The translations under genes and the position numbers were made by a program. A model generated the notes under the pieces. The model worked only from the letters and a program-made list of their open reading frames with translations. It was not told the origin of the DNA and ran no database searches. Positions 44,898 to 55,840 of a stretch of DNA of 64,000 bases are shown here, piece after piece (the first letter of the stretch is position 1; each line of letters opens with the position of its first letter). The stretch lies in contig CAJTDC010000007.1 of the NCBI GenBank assembly GCA_910575055.1, forward strand, positions 57,945-121,944, written 5' to 3'. Source of the DNA: Clostridia bacterium (lineage in GTDB: Bacteria > Bacillota > Clostridia > Lachnospirales > Anaerotignaceae).

Positions 44898-44924
44898 TTA
44901 GCACTCAATTCCAATGAGTGCTAA
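44898..44924 (+). promoter_or_regulatory. CIRCE operator (HrcA site)
   Basis: Perfect TTAGCACTC-N9-GAGTGCTAA. HrcA binds this element and represses the groE operon until heat shock. It lies 40 bp before groES. Confidence 0.97.
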
Positions 44925-44964
44925 CAGATTTAGAGTATATATTTATTTAAGGAGGCTATTATTT

Positions 44965-45252
44965 ATGAAACTTGTACCATTAGGAGATAAAGTTGTAATT
45001 AAACAGTTAGAAGCAGAAGAAAAAACAAAATCTGGTTTGATATTAACATCACAATCACAAGAAAAACCTCAAGAGGCAATGGTTATTGCTGTTGGTCCAG
45101 GCGGATTAGTTGGTGATACAGAAGTAAAAATGGTATTAAAAGAAGGGGATAGAGTAGTTTATTCTAAATATGCAGGTACAGAAATTAAGTTTGAAGGTGA
45201 AACATATATTGTAATAAAACAAAATGATATTCTTGCAAAAGTAGAACAATAA
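44965..45252 (+). CDS. groES: GroES co-chaperonin
   Basis: 95 residues from ATG 44965 after AAGGAGG; an upstream frame start at 44914 lies inside the CIRCE. The mobile loop region is EEKTKSGLILTSQSQEKPQEA and the C-terminal VVYSKYAGTEIKFEGETYIV is typical. It caps GroEL. groEL follows 43 bp later. Confidence 0.97.
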   Translation: MKLVPLGDKVVIKQLEAEEKTKSGLILTSQSQEKPQEAMVIAVGPGGLVGDTEVKMVLKEGDRVVYSKYAGTEIKFEGETYIVIKQNDILAKVEQ

Positions 45253-45283
45253 TAGTTTATAGAATATAAAAGTATATTTTTAG

Positions 45284-46930
<1,647 letters not shown>

Positions 46931-46970
46931 TGCCTTATACCAATAATAAAAATTAATAACATTGCATAAA

Positions 46971-47012
46971 AACAGCCTTCTTTATAAATGAGAAGGCTGT
47001 TCTATTTATTTT
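46971..47012 (+). terminator. Terminator of groES-groEL
   Basis: AACAGCCTTCT / AGAAGGCTGTT stem followed by a T-rich tail (TCTATTTATTTTT). Confidence 0.85.
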
Positions 47013-47035
47013 TATATTGAAAATTTATTTTTTAG

Positions 47036-47064
47036 TTGCAATCTATTTTAAAAAATGCTATAAT
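47036..47064 (+). promoter_or_regulatory. Promoter of tRNA-Thr
   Basis: TTGCAA (47036-47041), 17-bp spacer, TATAAT (47059-47064), ending 17 bp before the tRNA. Confidence 0.8.
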
Positions 47065-47081
47065 GTCATACAGTTATGTTT

Positions 47082-47154
47082 GCTGGAATAGCTCAGTCGG
47101 TAGAGCAGCTGATTCGTAATCAGCAGGTCGCGTGTTCAAGTCACGTTTCCAGCT
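47082..47154 (+). tRNA. tRNA-Thr(CGT)
   Basis: Full cloverleaf: acceptor GCTGGAA / TTCCAGC, D arm GCTC-AGTCGGTA-GAGC, anticodon arm GCTGA-TTCGTAA-TCAGC with anticodon CGT at 47115-47117, T arm GCGTG-TTCAAGT-CACGT. No CCA is encoded. A promoter and a terminator flank it. Confidence 0.97.
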
Positions 47155-47167
47155 TCGATAGTATGTG

Positions 47168-47202
47168 AAAGAGTATCAAAAGTATATGATACTCTTTTTT
47201 AT
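47168..47202 (+). terminator. Terminator of the tRNA gene
   Basis: AAAGAGTATCA / TGATACTCTTT followed by T residues. Confidence 0.85.
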
Positions 47203-47263
47203 TATGTTTATATGGTGAGAATATTTTATTTATGATATGCTGTAAAAAAACAGGAGGAAAGAG

Positions 47264-48103
47264 ATGTATAAATTAGCAGTGTTAGATATTGATGGTACAT
47301 TGATTGATAATAAAGGAAATATTTCAAAAAAAACAATACAGACAATAACTGATGTAAATCAATCAGGGGGAGTTGTAACAATTTGTACAGGTAGAAATAT
47401 ACGAAAAGCATTACCTGTAGCAAAAAAAGCAGGAATTAAAGTTGCTATGGGGTGTATTGATGGTGCAGTATTGATACAACCAGAAACAGGAGATATTATA
47501 GAAGGATTAGAATTATCCCAGTATGAAATTGATTTAATACTTTCTTCTGTACAAGGAAAAGAAGTATTTGCAGAAATAAATACTGGTTATATTTATCATA
47601 AATTTGCAGAGAATGAAAAAGATTATCATTATGATATATTTAATAAAAGAACGTTTTTAGGAAGAATAAAAAGTTATATAGGTGGAGTTCGTTATATGAA
47701 GAGCTGGCAACAATTAAGAGTGATATCGTCACCTATTTATCAAATCGTTATTGCTGGAAAAGCAGATGTTATATTAGAAATAAAAAATACTATACAACAA
47801 GGAGATTGTAGTAGAATTGATATTCGTGAACATCTATGGGACAAATATCTTTTTATAAATAGAAAAGGCGGAAATAAGGCTTCTGGAGTAAAAAGACTTT
47901 GTAACCATTTTGGTGTTACTATGGAAGAAACCATTGCAATAGGTGATGATAGAAACGATATTGATATGTTAGAAGAGGCAGGACTTGGCATTGCTATGGG
48001 AAATGCCCATAAAGACATTAAAAAAATAGCTGATTATGTTACAACTTCTAATGAAGAAAATGGCGTAGCATTGGCACTAGAAAAATTTCTTTTAAAAAAA
48101 TAA
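47264..48103 (+). CDS. HAD-family Cof-type phosphatase
   Basis: 279 residues. HAD motifs: VLDIDGTLID (residues 6-15), TICTGRNIR, NRKGGNKASGVKRLC with the lysine, and IAIGDDRNDIDMLEEAGLGIAMGNA. The large cap domain is of the Cof/IIB type. Such enzymes dephosphorylate sugar phosphates or FMN; substrate unknown. AGGAGG precedes it, and the next gene begins 12 bp later. Confidence 0.93.
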   Translation: MYKLAVLDIDGTLIDNKGNISKKTIQTITDVNQSGGVVTICTGRNIRKALPVAKKAGIKVAMGCIDGAVLIQPETGDIIEGLELSQYEIDLILSSVQGKEVFAEINTGYIYHKFAENEKDYHYDIFNKRTFLGRIKSYIGGVRYMKSWQQLRVISSPIYQIVIAGKADVILEIKNTIQQGDCSRIDIREHLWDKYLFINRKGGNKASGVKRLCNHFGVTMEETIAIGDDRNDIDMLEEAGLGIAMGNAHKDIKKIADYVTTSNEENGVALALEKFLLKK

Positions 48104-48115
48104 GGAGAGAGTAGT

Positions 48116-49465
48116 ATGGATTTATTCGAATACAATTATATGCAAAGAGGAGAACAAAATGCTCCTCTTGCTTCTCGTATGCGTCCTGTTGTATTGGACG
48201 AATTTGTAGGACAAGAACATATCATAGCAAAAAATAAATTACTTTATAGAGCTATTCAATGTGACAAATTAAGTTCTATTATATTATATGGACCATCAGG
48301 AACAGGAAAAACTACACTAGCAAAAATTATAGCAAATACAACAAAAAATAATTTTCAGCAATTAAATGCTACAACTTCTGGCATAAAAGATATAAAAGAG
48401 ATTATTGAAAAAGCAAAAATGACTTTAGGAATGTATCAAAAAAAGACTATATTATTTATTGATGAAATTCATAGATTTAATAAAACACAACAAGATGTTT
48501 TATTGCCTTATGTAGAAGATGGTACAATTATACTAATTGGTGCTACAACAGAAAATCCTTATTTTGAAGTAAATAAGGCACTTGTTTCACGTTCTATACT
48601 ATTTGAATTAAAGCCATTAACAGCTAAAAATATTAAACAAATACTTCAGAATGCTTTAGAAAATACAACAAAGGGATTAGGTGTTTATCATGCACAGATT
48701 TCACAAGATGCGATTGACTTTTTAGCAGATATATCAAATGGAGATGCTCGTACTGCATTAAATGCTTTAGAATTAGCAGTGCTTACTACCGAAAAAGATA
48801 ATACAGGAGCATTAAAAATTGATTTAGCAACAGCACAATATTGTATTCAAAAAAGGGCATTAAATTATGATAAAAATGGAGATAACCATTATGATACAAT
48901 TTCTGCTTTTATTAAAAGTATAAGAGGTTCTGACCCACACGCTGCATTATATTATTTAGCAAAAATGTTATATGCTGGAGAAGACCCTCAATTTATCGCA
49001 AGACGTATCATAATAGCTGCGTCAGAAGATATTGGAAATGCTGACCCTCATGCACTACAAGTGGCGGTGTCAGCAGCACAAGCAGTTCATTTTATTGGTA
49101 TGCCCGAATGTCGTATTGTTTTAGCACAAGCAGTTACTTATTTATGTTGTGCACCAAAAAGTAACGCTTGTTATATGGGAATTGAAAAAGCAATGCAAGA
49201 TGTCATTAATGTACAAATAAAATCTGTTCCAAGTCACTTAAAAAATTGTCATTATAGTGGTTCGAAAAAAGAAGAAGGAGAATTAAATTATCAATATCCT
49301 CACGATTTTTTAGGTCATTATGTACAACAACAATATTTACCAGATGAATTGATAGATAGAATTTATTATGAACCTACAGAAAATGGTGTTGAAAAAAGAA
49401 TAAAAGAAACTTTAAAACGATTAGGAAAGGGAAGTGTAATAAATGGAACAAACAGTTCTAAATGA
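48116..49465 (+). CDS. rarA: RarA/MgsA, replication-associated recombination ATPase
   Basis: 449 residues. AAA+ clamp-loader-like ATPase: MRPVVLDEFVGQEHI, Walker A YGPSGTGKTT, Walker B ILFIDEIHRFN, sensor GATTENPYFEV. The C-terminal tetramerisation domain has DPHAALYYLAKMLYAGEDP and SEDIGNADPHAL. It acts at stalled replication forks. It overlaps the next gene by 23 bp. Confidence 0.95.
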   Translation: MDLFEYNYMQRGEQNAPLASRMRPVVLDEFVGQEHIIAKNKLLYRAIQCDKLSSIILYGPSGTGKTTLAKIIANTTKNNFQQLNATTSGIKDIKEIIEKAKMTLGMYQKKTILFIDEIHRFNKTQQDVLLPYVEDGTIILIGATTENPYFEVNKALVSRSILFELKPLTAKNIKQILQNALENTTKGLGVYHAQISQDAIDFLADISNGDARTALNALELAVLTTEKDNTGALKIDLATAQYCIQKRALNYDKNGDNHYDTISAFIKSIRGSDPHAALYYLAKMLYAGEDPQFIARRIIIAASEDIGNADPHALQVAVSAAQAVHFIGMPECRIVLAQAVTYLCCAPKSNACYMGIEKAMQDVINVQIKSVPSHLKNCHYSGSKKEEGELNYQYPHDFLGHYVQQQYLPDELIDRIYYEPTENGVEKRIKETLKRLGKGSVINGTNSSK

Positions 49466-50168
49466 AGACAATAGAATTTCAAAAAGAGCTTCTTTTTTAG
49501 TGTGTATTATATTGGCAAGTGTTGGAGGATTTTTAGAGGCTTTTACATATCTTTTAAAAGGTGGAGTATTTTGTAATGCTCAAACAGGCAATTTTGCATT
49601 ACTTGCTATTTTTTTTATAAATAAACAATATGGACAAGCTGTTTATTATATATTGCCTATATTAGCCTATATGGTAGGTATTAGTTGCACAATATATATT
49701 CCAAAGTGGCTTTCAAAATTAAGTATATTGCATTGGGAAACAATATTTGTAGGGTGTGAAATATTGATATTATTTGTATTAGCATTTCTTCCTAATACTT
49801 TTCCAAATGGTATTACAAATGTACCAATTTCTTTTATTTGTGCTATGCAATATAATACATTTCGTAAATCTAATGGAATTCCTCTTGCTACTACATTTTG
49901 TACAAATAATCTTAGACAAGCAGTAATTCATTTTTGTACTGGAATAGAGCAAAAAAATCAACAAAGTAAAATAAAATCTTTATATTATGTTTCTGTAATA
50001 TTATTTTTTGTGATAGGGGCAGCAATAGGAACTTTTTTAATTCACATATTAAAAGAAAAAGCAATATTATTTTGTTGTTTTATATTATTGCCTGTACTTG
50101 TTATATTACTTTTATCAGATATTAAAAATAAAGATAATAAAGAAAGGAGGAATTTTATATGTCAGTAG
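49443..50168 (+). CDS. YoaK-like DUF1275 membrane protein
   Basis: 241 residues with six hydrophobic stretches. The N-terminal ASVGGFLEAFTYLLKGGVFCNAQTGNFALLAI is the DUF1275 signature (family of predicted permeases). PISFICAMQYNTFRK and ATTFCTNNLRQA also match. Substrate unknown. It overlaps RarA upstream (23 bp) and the MATE gene downstream (10 bp), so the three are translationally coupled. Confidence 0.9.
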   Translation: MEQTVLNEDNRISKRASFLVCIILASVGGFLEAFTYLLKGGVFCNAQTGNFALLAIFFINKQYGQAVYYILPILAYMVGISCTIYIPKWLSKLSILHWETIFVGCEILILFVLAFLPNTFPNGITNVPISFICAMQYNTFRKSNGIPLATTFCTNNLRQAVIHFCTGIEQKNQQSKIKSLYYVSVILFFVIGAAIGTFLIHILKEKAILFCCFILLPVLVILLLSDIKNKDNKERRNFICQ

Positions 50169-51496
50169 GATTAGACAAAAAAATATCACTTAAATCAATT
50201 ATAATATTTACATTGCCTACAATGTCTACTATGATATTTTTATCATTGTATACTATTGTAGATGGTGTATTTATTTCTCGTTATGTAGGTGCACAAGCTT
50301 TATCTGCTACAAATATTGTATATCCTGTTATTAATTTAGTATTAGGCGTTTCTATTATGATGTCAACAGGAGGAAGTGCTATTGTGGCTATGCTTTTAGG
50401 AGAAAAAAGAGAAAAAAAGGCTAGAAGCATTTTTACATCACTTACTATTGTAGTATTTTTTATTGGTATATTAATTTCAGTATTTTGTAATTTATTTATT
50501 AAAAATATTATTTATTTAGCAGGTTCTACAGAAGATTTATATTTTTATTGTTATGACTATTTATCCATTACATTATATTTTGTACCAGTTGCTATATTAA
50601 AAACATATTTTGATTATTTCCTTGTTACTGCTGGAAGGCCGGAGCTTGGTTTACTGAATGGTATAATAGGCGGTATAACAAATATGATATTAGATTATAT
50701 TTTTATAGTGCCTCTTAAATTAGGAGTAAAGGGTGCTGCTTTAGCCACACAAATGGGTATGATAATTCCTGTTTTAATTTCTCTTAGCTATTTTATTTAT
50801 TTTTCAAGAAAAAGAGGAGTGTTATATTTTCAAAAACCGATATTTCAATTAAATACTATTATAAGGGCGTGTGTAAATGGAAGTTCTGAAATGGTGACAC
50901 AAATTTCAACAGGAATTACTACTTATTTATTTAATATTAAAATGCTTCAATATATTGGTGTTGATGGAGTAGGTGCTATTACAATTGTTTTATATGCTCA
51001 ATTTTTGTTAACTTCTATTGTATTAGGTTTTTCTTCTGGAATTGCTCCTTTAATTAGTTATAATTATGGAAAAAATGACAAAGGAAATTTAAAAAAATTA
51101 GTAAAATATGGTTATAGTATTATTATACTATTTTGTTTTTTTGTATTTTGCCTATCAGAAGTGATTGCACCTTTTATTACAATTATTTTTACAGATAAAA
51201 CTTCTACATTGTATGATATTACTGTAGTAGGTTTTCGTATTTTTGCAATTTCATTTTTGTTTGATGGATTTAATATTTTTTCTTCTGCTTTATTTACTGC
51301 TTTTGCAAATGGGAAAATATCTGCTTTTATATCATTTATGCGTTCTTTAGGATTTTTTGTACCTATTATATTGATATTACCTTTATTTTTGAAAGTAGTA
51401 GGAATTTGGTTAGTAGTTCCTATTTCTGAAGTTTGTACTATATTTATTAGTATATATTGTTACAAAACGTTTAAAAAACAATATGGATATGAATAA
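50159..51496 (+). CDS. MATE-family multidrug exporter
   Basis: 445 residues with twelve predicted membrane segments in two halves. The opening TLPTMSTMIFLSLYTIVDGVFISRYVGAQALSATNIVYP is a MATE hallmark (only recognised as VDGVFISRYVG). The second half repeats it less clearly (FSSGIAPLISYNYG). It should export drugs or metabolites using sodium or proton flow. ATG has AAGGAGGA inside the end of the preceding gene. Confidence 0.94.
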   Translation: MSVGLDKKISLKSIIIFTLPTMSTMIFLSLYTIVDGVFISRYVGAQALSATNIVYPVINLVLGVSIMMSTGGSAIVAMLLGEKREKKARSIFTSLTIVVFFIGILISVFCNLFIKNIIYLAGSTEDLYFYCYDYLSITLYFVPVAILKTYFDYFLVTAGRPELGLLNGIIGGITNMILDYIFIVPLKLGVKGAALATQMGMIIPVLISLSYFIYFSRKRGVLYFQKPIFQLNTIIRACVNGSSEMVTQISTGITTYLFNIKMLQYIGVDGVGAITIVLYAQFLLTSIVLGFSSGIAPLISYNYGKNDKGNLKKLVKYGYSIIILFCFFVFCLSEVIAPFITIIFTDKTSTLYDITVVGFRIFAISFLFDGFNIFSSALFTAFANGKISAFISFMRSLGFFVPIILILPLFLKVVGIWLVVPISEVCTIFISIYCYKTFKKQYGYE

Positions 51497-51509
51497 TGTA
51501 AAAATTTAT

Positions 51510-51538
51510 TTGACAAGTAACTACTTTTTTTGTTATAG
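51510..51538 (+). promoter_or_regulatory. Promoter of the ZTP riboswitch leader
   Basis: TTGACA (51510-51515), 17-bp spacer, TTATAG (51533-51538), just before the aptamer. Confidence 0.75.
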
Positions 51539-51548
51539 TAAAAAAGTA

Positions 51549-51617
51549 GTCATACGACTGACGGAAGTGGAGTAACCACGTGAAGTATGATGTATTTTAA
51601 GCCGACCGTCTGGGCAA
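51549..51617 (+). promoter_or_regulatory. ZTP (pfl) riboswitch aptamer
   Basis: P1 is TCATAC (51550-51555) with GTATGA (51585-51590). Inside it ACTGACGGAAGTGG and CCAC follow the pfl pattern. The 3' domain GCCGACCGTCTGGGCA (51601-51616) is the near-invariant pseudoknot half of ZTP riboswitches. ZTP or ZMP signals shortage of 10-formyl-tetrahydrofolate. Position before a formate-type channel agrees with this. Confidence 0.92.
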
Positions 51618-51641
51618 TTTTGTTCAGATGCGGCTTTTTTT
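51599..51641 (+). terminator. Terminator overlapping the ZTP aptamer
   Basis: AAGCCG at the start of the 3' aptamer domain can pair with CGGCTT (51631-51636), supported by TCTG / CAGA, before seven T residues. Ligand binding would prevent it, so ZTP should turn the gene on. Confidence 0.85.
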
Positions 51642-51679
51642 ATTGGAATAAGTTATATAAAAAATGGGAGGTTTGTAAA

Positions 51680-52312
51680 ATGGAACAAATAAGACAATTT
51701 GTATCAGCAATACTAGCAGGATTTATGATTGGTATGGGAGGAACTGTTTTTCTTTCTCTTGATAACAAGGTATTAGGGGCTTGTATGTTTGGTGTAGGAT
51801 TATTTACTGTAGTAGTATTTCGTTTGCAATTATTTACAGGGAAAATTGGTTATATTCCTTTTCAAAAAAAAGAGTATATATTAGAATTAGTTATCACATG
51901 GATTGGAAATTTTTGTGGTACATTTTTTATTGCAAAATGTGTACAAAATACAAGAATTTTTACAGAAGAAATGTCAAATAAAGTATTTGCTATGGCACAA
52001 ACAAAATTAAATGATAATTTATTTAGTATTTTTATACTCTCTATTTTTTGTGGTATACTTATGTTTATTGCAGTAGACACATTTCGAGAACAACAAGGGT
52101 CTACAATAAAGGCGATTGCAGTATTTGTACCTGTTATGGTATTTATATTAAGTGGTTTTGAGCACGTTGTTGCAAATATGTATTATTTTGCTATAGCACG
52201 AATATGGTCTGTTAATACAATTATTTCACTTATTGTTATGACAACTGGAAATAGTATAGGTGGTTTACTTATTCCTTTATATCAAAAAATGTTTCATTTA
52301 AGAGAAAAATAA
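51680..52312 (+). CDS. Formate/nitrite transporter family channel
   Basis: 210 residues from ATG 51680 after GGGAGGT; a longer frame starting at 51587 would lie in the riboswitch. Six membrane helices with the FNT pattern: ILAGFMIGMGGTVFL, FRLQLFTGKIGYI, WIGNFCGTFFIAK, and the conserved SGFEHVVANMYYFAIA. It is rather short, like compact FNT members. With the ZTP riboswitch, the cell would import or balance formate for one-carbon metabolism when 10-formyl-THF is low. Confidence 0.92.
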   Translation: MEQIRQFVSAILAGFMIGMGGTVFLSLDNKVLGACMFGVGLFTVVVFRLQLFTGKIGYIPFQKKEYILELVITWIGNFCGTFFIAKCVQNTRIFTEEMSNKVFAMAQTKLNDNLFSIFILSIFCGILMFIAVDTFREQQGSTIKAIAVFVPVMVFILSGFEHVVANMYYFAIARIWSVNTIISLIVMTTGNSIGGLLIPLYQKMFHLREK

Positions 52313-52436
52313 AAAGGTATAAATTGTTATTTTTTCTTTCTTAAATTTTAAGAAACTTGTAATGAACCGTTGAGTGTTTCTTAAACTCTTTGTTATATGA
52401 TAATACTAACAAGAAAAAAGAAACGGAGGGGATATT

Positions 52437-53246
52437 ATGAGATTAGAAATGGTATTACAAATATTTTTATTTAGTAGCATTTTTTTAATATTAGCAGCAT
52501 ATTATAACAGAACTGTTACAATACCAAATGATAAAATATGGCATATGACAAAGTTTTATTACATTAAAAAGTCAATGCTGATAAGTATAATACCTGTTTT
52601 TATTTTCCTTTCTTTTTCTTTACAGCAACAGAAAACAATTACAGAAAGTAAAACGGTACAATGGATTGCAGAACAAGCAGCAAATCAAGCTACAGCCAAA
52701 GAATTGACAAAAGGAATTACATATTGTACTGCAAAAAATGACATAGTGTATTATAACCAAGAAGATAGTCGTTGGGCGAATGAAAAATATGGGAAAACAG
52801 ATTTGATTTCTGTTACAGGGTGTGGTCCAACTTGCTTGGCTATGGTGATTTCTACATTAACAGATATTACAATAAATCCAAAACAAATGGCAGATTGGGC
52901 TTATGAAAATGGATATTGTGCAGAAGGTAGTGGTAGTTATCATACACTGATAGAAAATGCTGCAAAAGCATTTGGATTAAAAGTAGAACAGGTAAGTGTA
53001 TTGGAAGGACAAAAAATTGTTGATGCTCTTTCTAATAATAAATTGGTTATTGCATTGATGGGAAAAGGAACATTTACATCTAGTGGTCATTTTATTGTAT
53101 TGAGAGGCATTACAGAACAGGGAAACGTATTAATAGCAGACCCTAAAAATAAAAAAAATACACAAAAAACATTTCCCCTTGGATTGCTTTTGTCAGAAGC
53201 AAAAGGTGGTGCAGATGGTTTAGGGCCATTTTGGATAATATATTAA
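52437..53246 (+). CDS. C39-like cysteine peptidase, membrane-anchored
   Basis: 269 residues. Two N-terminal hydrophobic stretches (residues 4-20 and 45-60) would anchor it. The last 170 residues are a Peptidase_C39_2 domain: YYNQEDSRWANEKYG, the catalytic cysteine in TGCGPTCLAM, the histidine in SSGHFIVLRG and IADPKNKK. It probably acts outside the cell on peptides or wall material. A lipoprotein gene follows after 16 bp. Confidence 0.85.
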   Translation: MRLEMVLQIFLFSSIFLILAAYYNRTVTIPNDKIWHMTKFYYIKKSMLISIIPVFIFLSFSLQQQKTITESKTVQWIAEQAANQATAKELTKGITYCTAKNDIVYYNQEDSRWANEKYGKTDLISVTGCGPTCLAMVISTLTDITINPKQMADWAYENGYCAEGSGSYHTLIENAAKAFGLKVEQVSVLEGQKIVDALSNNKLVIALMGKGTFTSSGHFIVLRGITEQGNVLIADPKNKKNTQKTFPLGLLLSEAKGGADGLGPFWIIY

Positions 53247-53262
53247 GAAATAAGGTGAAATA

Positions 53263-53682
53263 ATGAAAAAGGCAGTAGATGTTTTAATATTGCTTATGTT
53301 ATGTATTTTTCTTTTTTCAGGTTGTCAACCACAACAAACAGAAGTAATCAATTTTGAAAAAATTGCAAATGCTACAAAAATAGAATATACTCATTATTTA
53401 AGTGGCACAAACACAACAGAAATAATAGAAAATACAGATGCTATTAACCAAATAGCAAATTGGTTAAACGAGCTATCATTAGATGAAATCTTTTTTTCAG
53501 AAAATGAAATACCAACTGATGTAGAAGGAGGAGAAAGATATTCATTTACAGTATATGAATTGGAAGAAAGTAATATCCATTTTGACTATATTATAAATGA
53601 TACAGAAGATTGTTATATACAATATAATACAAAATGGTATATTGCGAAAAATCCGATTTCTCCTACATTTATAAATCGTTAA
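53263..53682 (+). CDS. Small putative lipoprotein
   Basis: 139 residues. Signal peptide with lipobox LFSG-C at about 19-23 (VLILLMLCIFLFSGCQPQQ). The mature part is acidic with no recognised domain. Likely in an operon with the C39-like peptidase. Confidence 0.75.
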   Translation: MKKAVDVLILLMLCIFLFSGCQPQQTEVINFEKIANATKIEYTHYLSGTNTTEIIENTDAINQIANWLNELSLDEIFFSENEIPTDVEGGERYSFTVYELEESNIHFDYIINDTEDCYIQYNTKWYIAKNPISPTFINR

Positions 53683-53692
53683 AGAACAATTT

Positions 53693-53728
53693 AATAAGCC
53701 CACTGCTTAAAAAAGCAGTGGGCTTATT
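53693..53728. terminator. Bidirectional terminator between convergent genes
   Basis: A 16-bp perfect stem AATAAGCCCACTGCTT / AAGCAGTGGGCTTATT with AAAA loop serves the lipoprotein gene and the minus-strand SLH gene. Confidence 0.85.
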
Positions 53729-53739
53729 AGTGTTGTTAA

Positions 53740-55035
53740 TTATTTTATAAATCTTGGTGTATAGGATTTTTCTGTTAAAGGGCGTATTTCATAGCCTTGT
53801 TCTTGTAATCCTTCTATAATTTCAGGTAATGCTTCCACGGTTGTCTGTTTTGGCTTTGTTTGGTGCATTAATATAATAGCTTGATTTTTTCCAGATGTAC
53901 CATTCAAAACATTATTTACAATAGTATCTTTTGGAATATTATTACCACGAGCATCTCCAGAATCTACATTCCAATCTACATAAATATATCCGTTTTGTTT
54001 TGCTTGTGTGGTAATATCCCCCATAACACCATTTTTCATACCAATGGAATTATTAGAGCCTCCCGGAAAACGCATAAATACAGATGTTGTACCTAATATA
54101 TTGTTTAAATATTCTTGTTCTTTATTGAAATCATTCCAAAAAGCTTCAGGAGAAGAATACAGAATTTCATATTTATGACTATTTGTATGATTTCCTATAA
54201 TATGACCTTCTGATTGCATTCTTTTTAGTAATGTTTCATCACAATTTCCTGTTACAAAAAACGTTGCTTTTACATTATATTGTTTTAGAATATCTAAAAT
54301 TTTTGAGGTATTTTCAGATGTTCCATCATCAAATGTCAAATAGGCTCTTTTAGGTGCAAATTTAGTATATTGTAGAGGAAAATTAGGTGCAGTTTTTATA
54401 ACGTTATTTAATATATCAGCAACTTCCCCTAAAGTAATTGTGTCATCTGAACCAATTATACCATTGCCTTGAATATCTATTAACCCTCGAGAATATGCAA
54501 ATTGAAGCGGAATAGTTGCTGCTGTTGTAACGTGTTCTTCAAATACAATATTTTCTCCTCCAGAAAGGTCAATATCTGGATATACTGTTTGTATCAAACG
54601 GTAAAGTAATATAGCAAAATCACCTCTTGATATTCCTTCTGAAGGGGAGAAAGTTCCATCTTCATTTCCGTTAACAATTCCTAAATGATATGCTTGTAAT
54701 ATAAATGGTTGACTGTTAACATCAATGTCTGAAAAAGGATTTTCTAAAACAGATTTAGGCTTTTTTCCTGTTAATATTTCATATGTATCCATAATATAGT
54801 GGCAAGCTTCTCCTCTATCTAAAGAAAAATCTTTTCTTTCTTCTAAATTTTTTATTACTAATTCTGTTTTTTCTGATACTTCTTGTTCTTCTTCTACTAA
54901 TATAAAATGTTCTTCCTTTGAAACAGAAGATAAAAGATTAATTTCATTTCTTGTTTCAAAAATAGAAACTGGTTGTGTAGCAAGAGCAACAGACAAAAGT
55001 AAAGATGGGAATGTTGTTGAAAATAAAATGCCCAT
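53740..55035 (-). CDS. SLH-domain polysaccharide deacetylase
   Basis: 431 residues, minus strand. The start MGILFSTTFPSLLLSVALA gives a signal peptide. Residues 70-220 hold SLH-type repeats (DRGEACHYIMDTYE ... FSDIDVNSQPFILQAYHLGIVNG ... GISRGDFAILLYRLI) that bind secondary cell-wall polymer. From about 230 a NodB deacetylase follows: YLTFDDGTSENT with the catalytic Asp, metal histidines in GNHTNSHKYE, MRFPGGSNN and ILMHQTKPKQTTVEALP. A wall-attached peptidoglycan or polysaccharide deacetylase is the likely role. Confidence 0.9.
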   Translation of the reverse strand: MGILFSTTFPSLLLSVALATQPVSIFETRNEINLLSSVSKEEHFILVEEEQEVSEKTELVIKNLEERKDFSLDRGEACHYIMDTYEILTGKKPKSVLENPFSDIDVNSQPFILQAYHLGIVNGNEDGTFSPSEGISRGDFAILLYRLIQTVYPDIDLSGGENIVFEEHVTTAATIPLQFAYSRGLIDIQGNGIIGSDDTITLGEVADILNNVIKTAPNFPLQYTKFAPKRAYLTFDDGTSENTSKILDILKQYNVKATFFVTGNCDETLLKRMQSEGHIIGNHTNSHKYEILYSSPEAFWNDFNKEQEYLNNILGTTSVFMRFPGGSNNSIGMKNGVMGDITTQAKQNGYIYVDWNVDSGDARGNNIPKDTIVNNVLNGTSGKNQAIILMHQTKPKQTTVEALPEIIEGLQEQGYEIRPLTEKSYTPRFIK

Positions 55036-55203
55036 TAAAATCGCTCCTTTATTATCATATTAAAGTATACAAATTTACCATATTTAGTATACATTTTTCG
55101 ACAGTAAAAAACAATAAAAAATATCTTAATTTTAAAAAAATAGTTTCACTTTTTATTTTATTGCATACTATAGAAGAAAGGAATAAATAAAAGGAGAAAA
55201 AAT

Positions 55204-55752
55204 ATGCCTAGAATTTATTTGAGCCCTTCTTTACAAGAATATAATGAGTTCGTAAATGGAGGAACAGAAGAAGAATATATGAATTTAATTGCAGATGCTA
55301 TGGAACCTTACTTGATTGCAAGTGGTATTGAATTTACAAGAAATGAACCTTCTCAAACATTAGGAGAAGCTATTGATGAGTCTAACCAAGGAGAATATGA
55401 CTTTCATTTAGCATTACATTCAAATGCTGCTTCTCCATCTTTAGCAGGCCAAGTGCAAGGAACAGATGTATATTATTGGTATGATAGTAAATGGGGAAAA
55501 GCTGGAGCAGAAATTATTGCAGAAAACTATAAAGATGTATATCCAGACAGTAATAAAGTAAAAACTGTTCCAACATCAACATTACGTGAATTAAGAAGAA
55601 CTTATGCACCTTCTGCATTGATTGAAGTGGCCTATCATGATAATCCTACAGACGCTCAATGGATTAAAGATAATATTGACAAAATTGCCAGAAATTTAGT
55701 TTTATCTCTTACACAATACTTTGGTATTCCTTTTGTAGAACCAGAAGCATAA
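55204..55752 (+). CDS. N-acetylmuramoyl-L-alanine amidase (Amidase_3)
   Basis: 182 residues with no signal peptide. The Amidase_3 fold has IYLSPSLQEYNEFVNGG, FHLALHSNAAS with the zinc histidine, TSTLRELRRTYAPSALIEVAYHDN with the glutamate, and a late FGIP. Proteins of this size cleave the muropeptide amide bond in sporulation or autolysis. The lack of a signal peptide suggests export with partners, release at lysis or a cytosolic role. The prophage begins directly downstream. Confidence 0.85.
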   Translation: MPRIYLSPSLQEYNEFVNGGTEEEYMNLIADAMEPYLIASGIEFTRNEPSQTLGEAIDESNQGEYDFHLALHSNAASPSLAGQVQGTDVYYWYDSKWGKAGAEIIAENYKDVYPDSNKVKTVPTSTLRELRRTYAPSALIEVAYHDNPTDAQWIKDNIDKIARNLVLSLTQYFGIPFVEPEA

Positions 55753-55772
55753 AAATAAAAATGAAATAATAT

Positions 55773-55826
55773 AAGAAGTGCTTTAAAACGTTGAAAATAT
55801 ACTGTTTTTTAGCACTTCTTACTTTT
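55773..55826 (+). terminator. Terminator after the amidase gene
   Basis: AAGAAGTGCT / AGCACTTCTT with a 28-nt loop that itself contains an A/T-rich pairing; T-rich tail. Confidence 0.65.
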
Positions 55827-55840
55827 CATTTTAATTCAAT

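Noticed and set aside
47082..47154. tRNA-Thr as an attachment site for an element
   Set aside because: No integrase or element gene is adjacent; housekeeping genes lie on both sides.
55005..55190. 61-residue plus-strand frame between the SLH gene and the amidase
   Set aside because: It lies in the divergent promoter region and overlaps the start of the SLH gene; no ribosome site or family.
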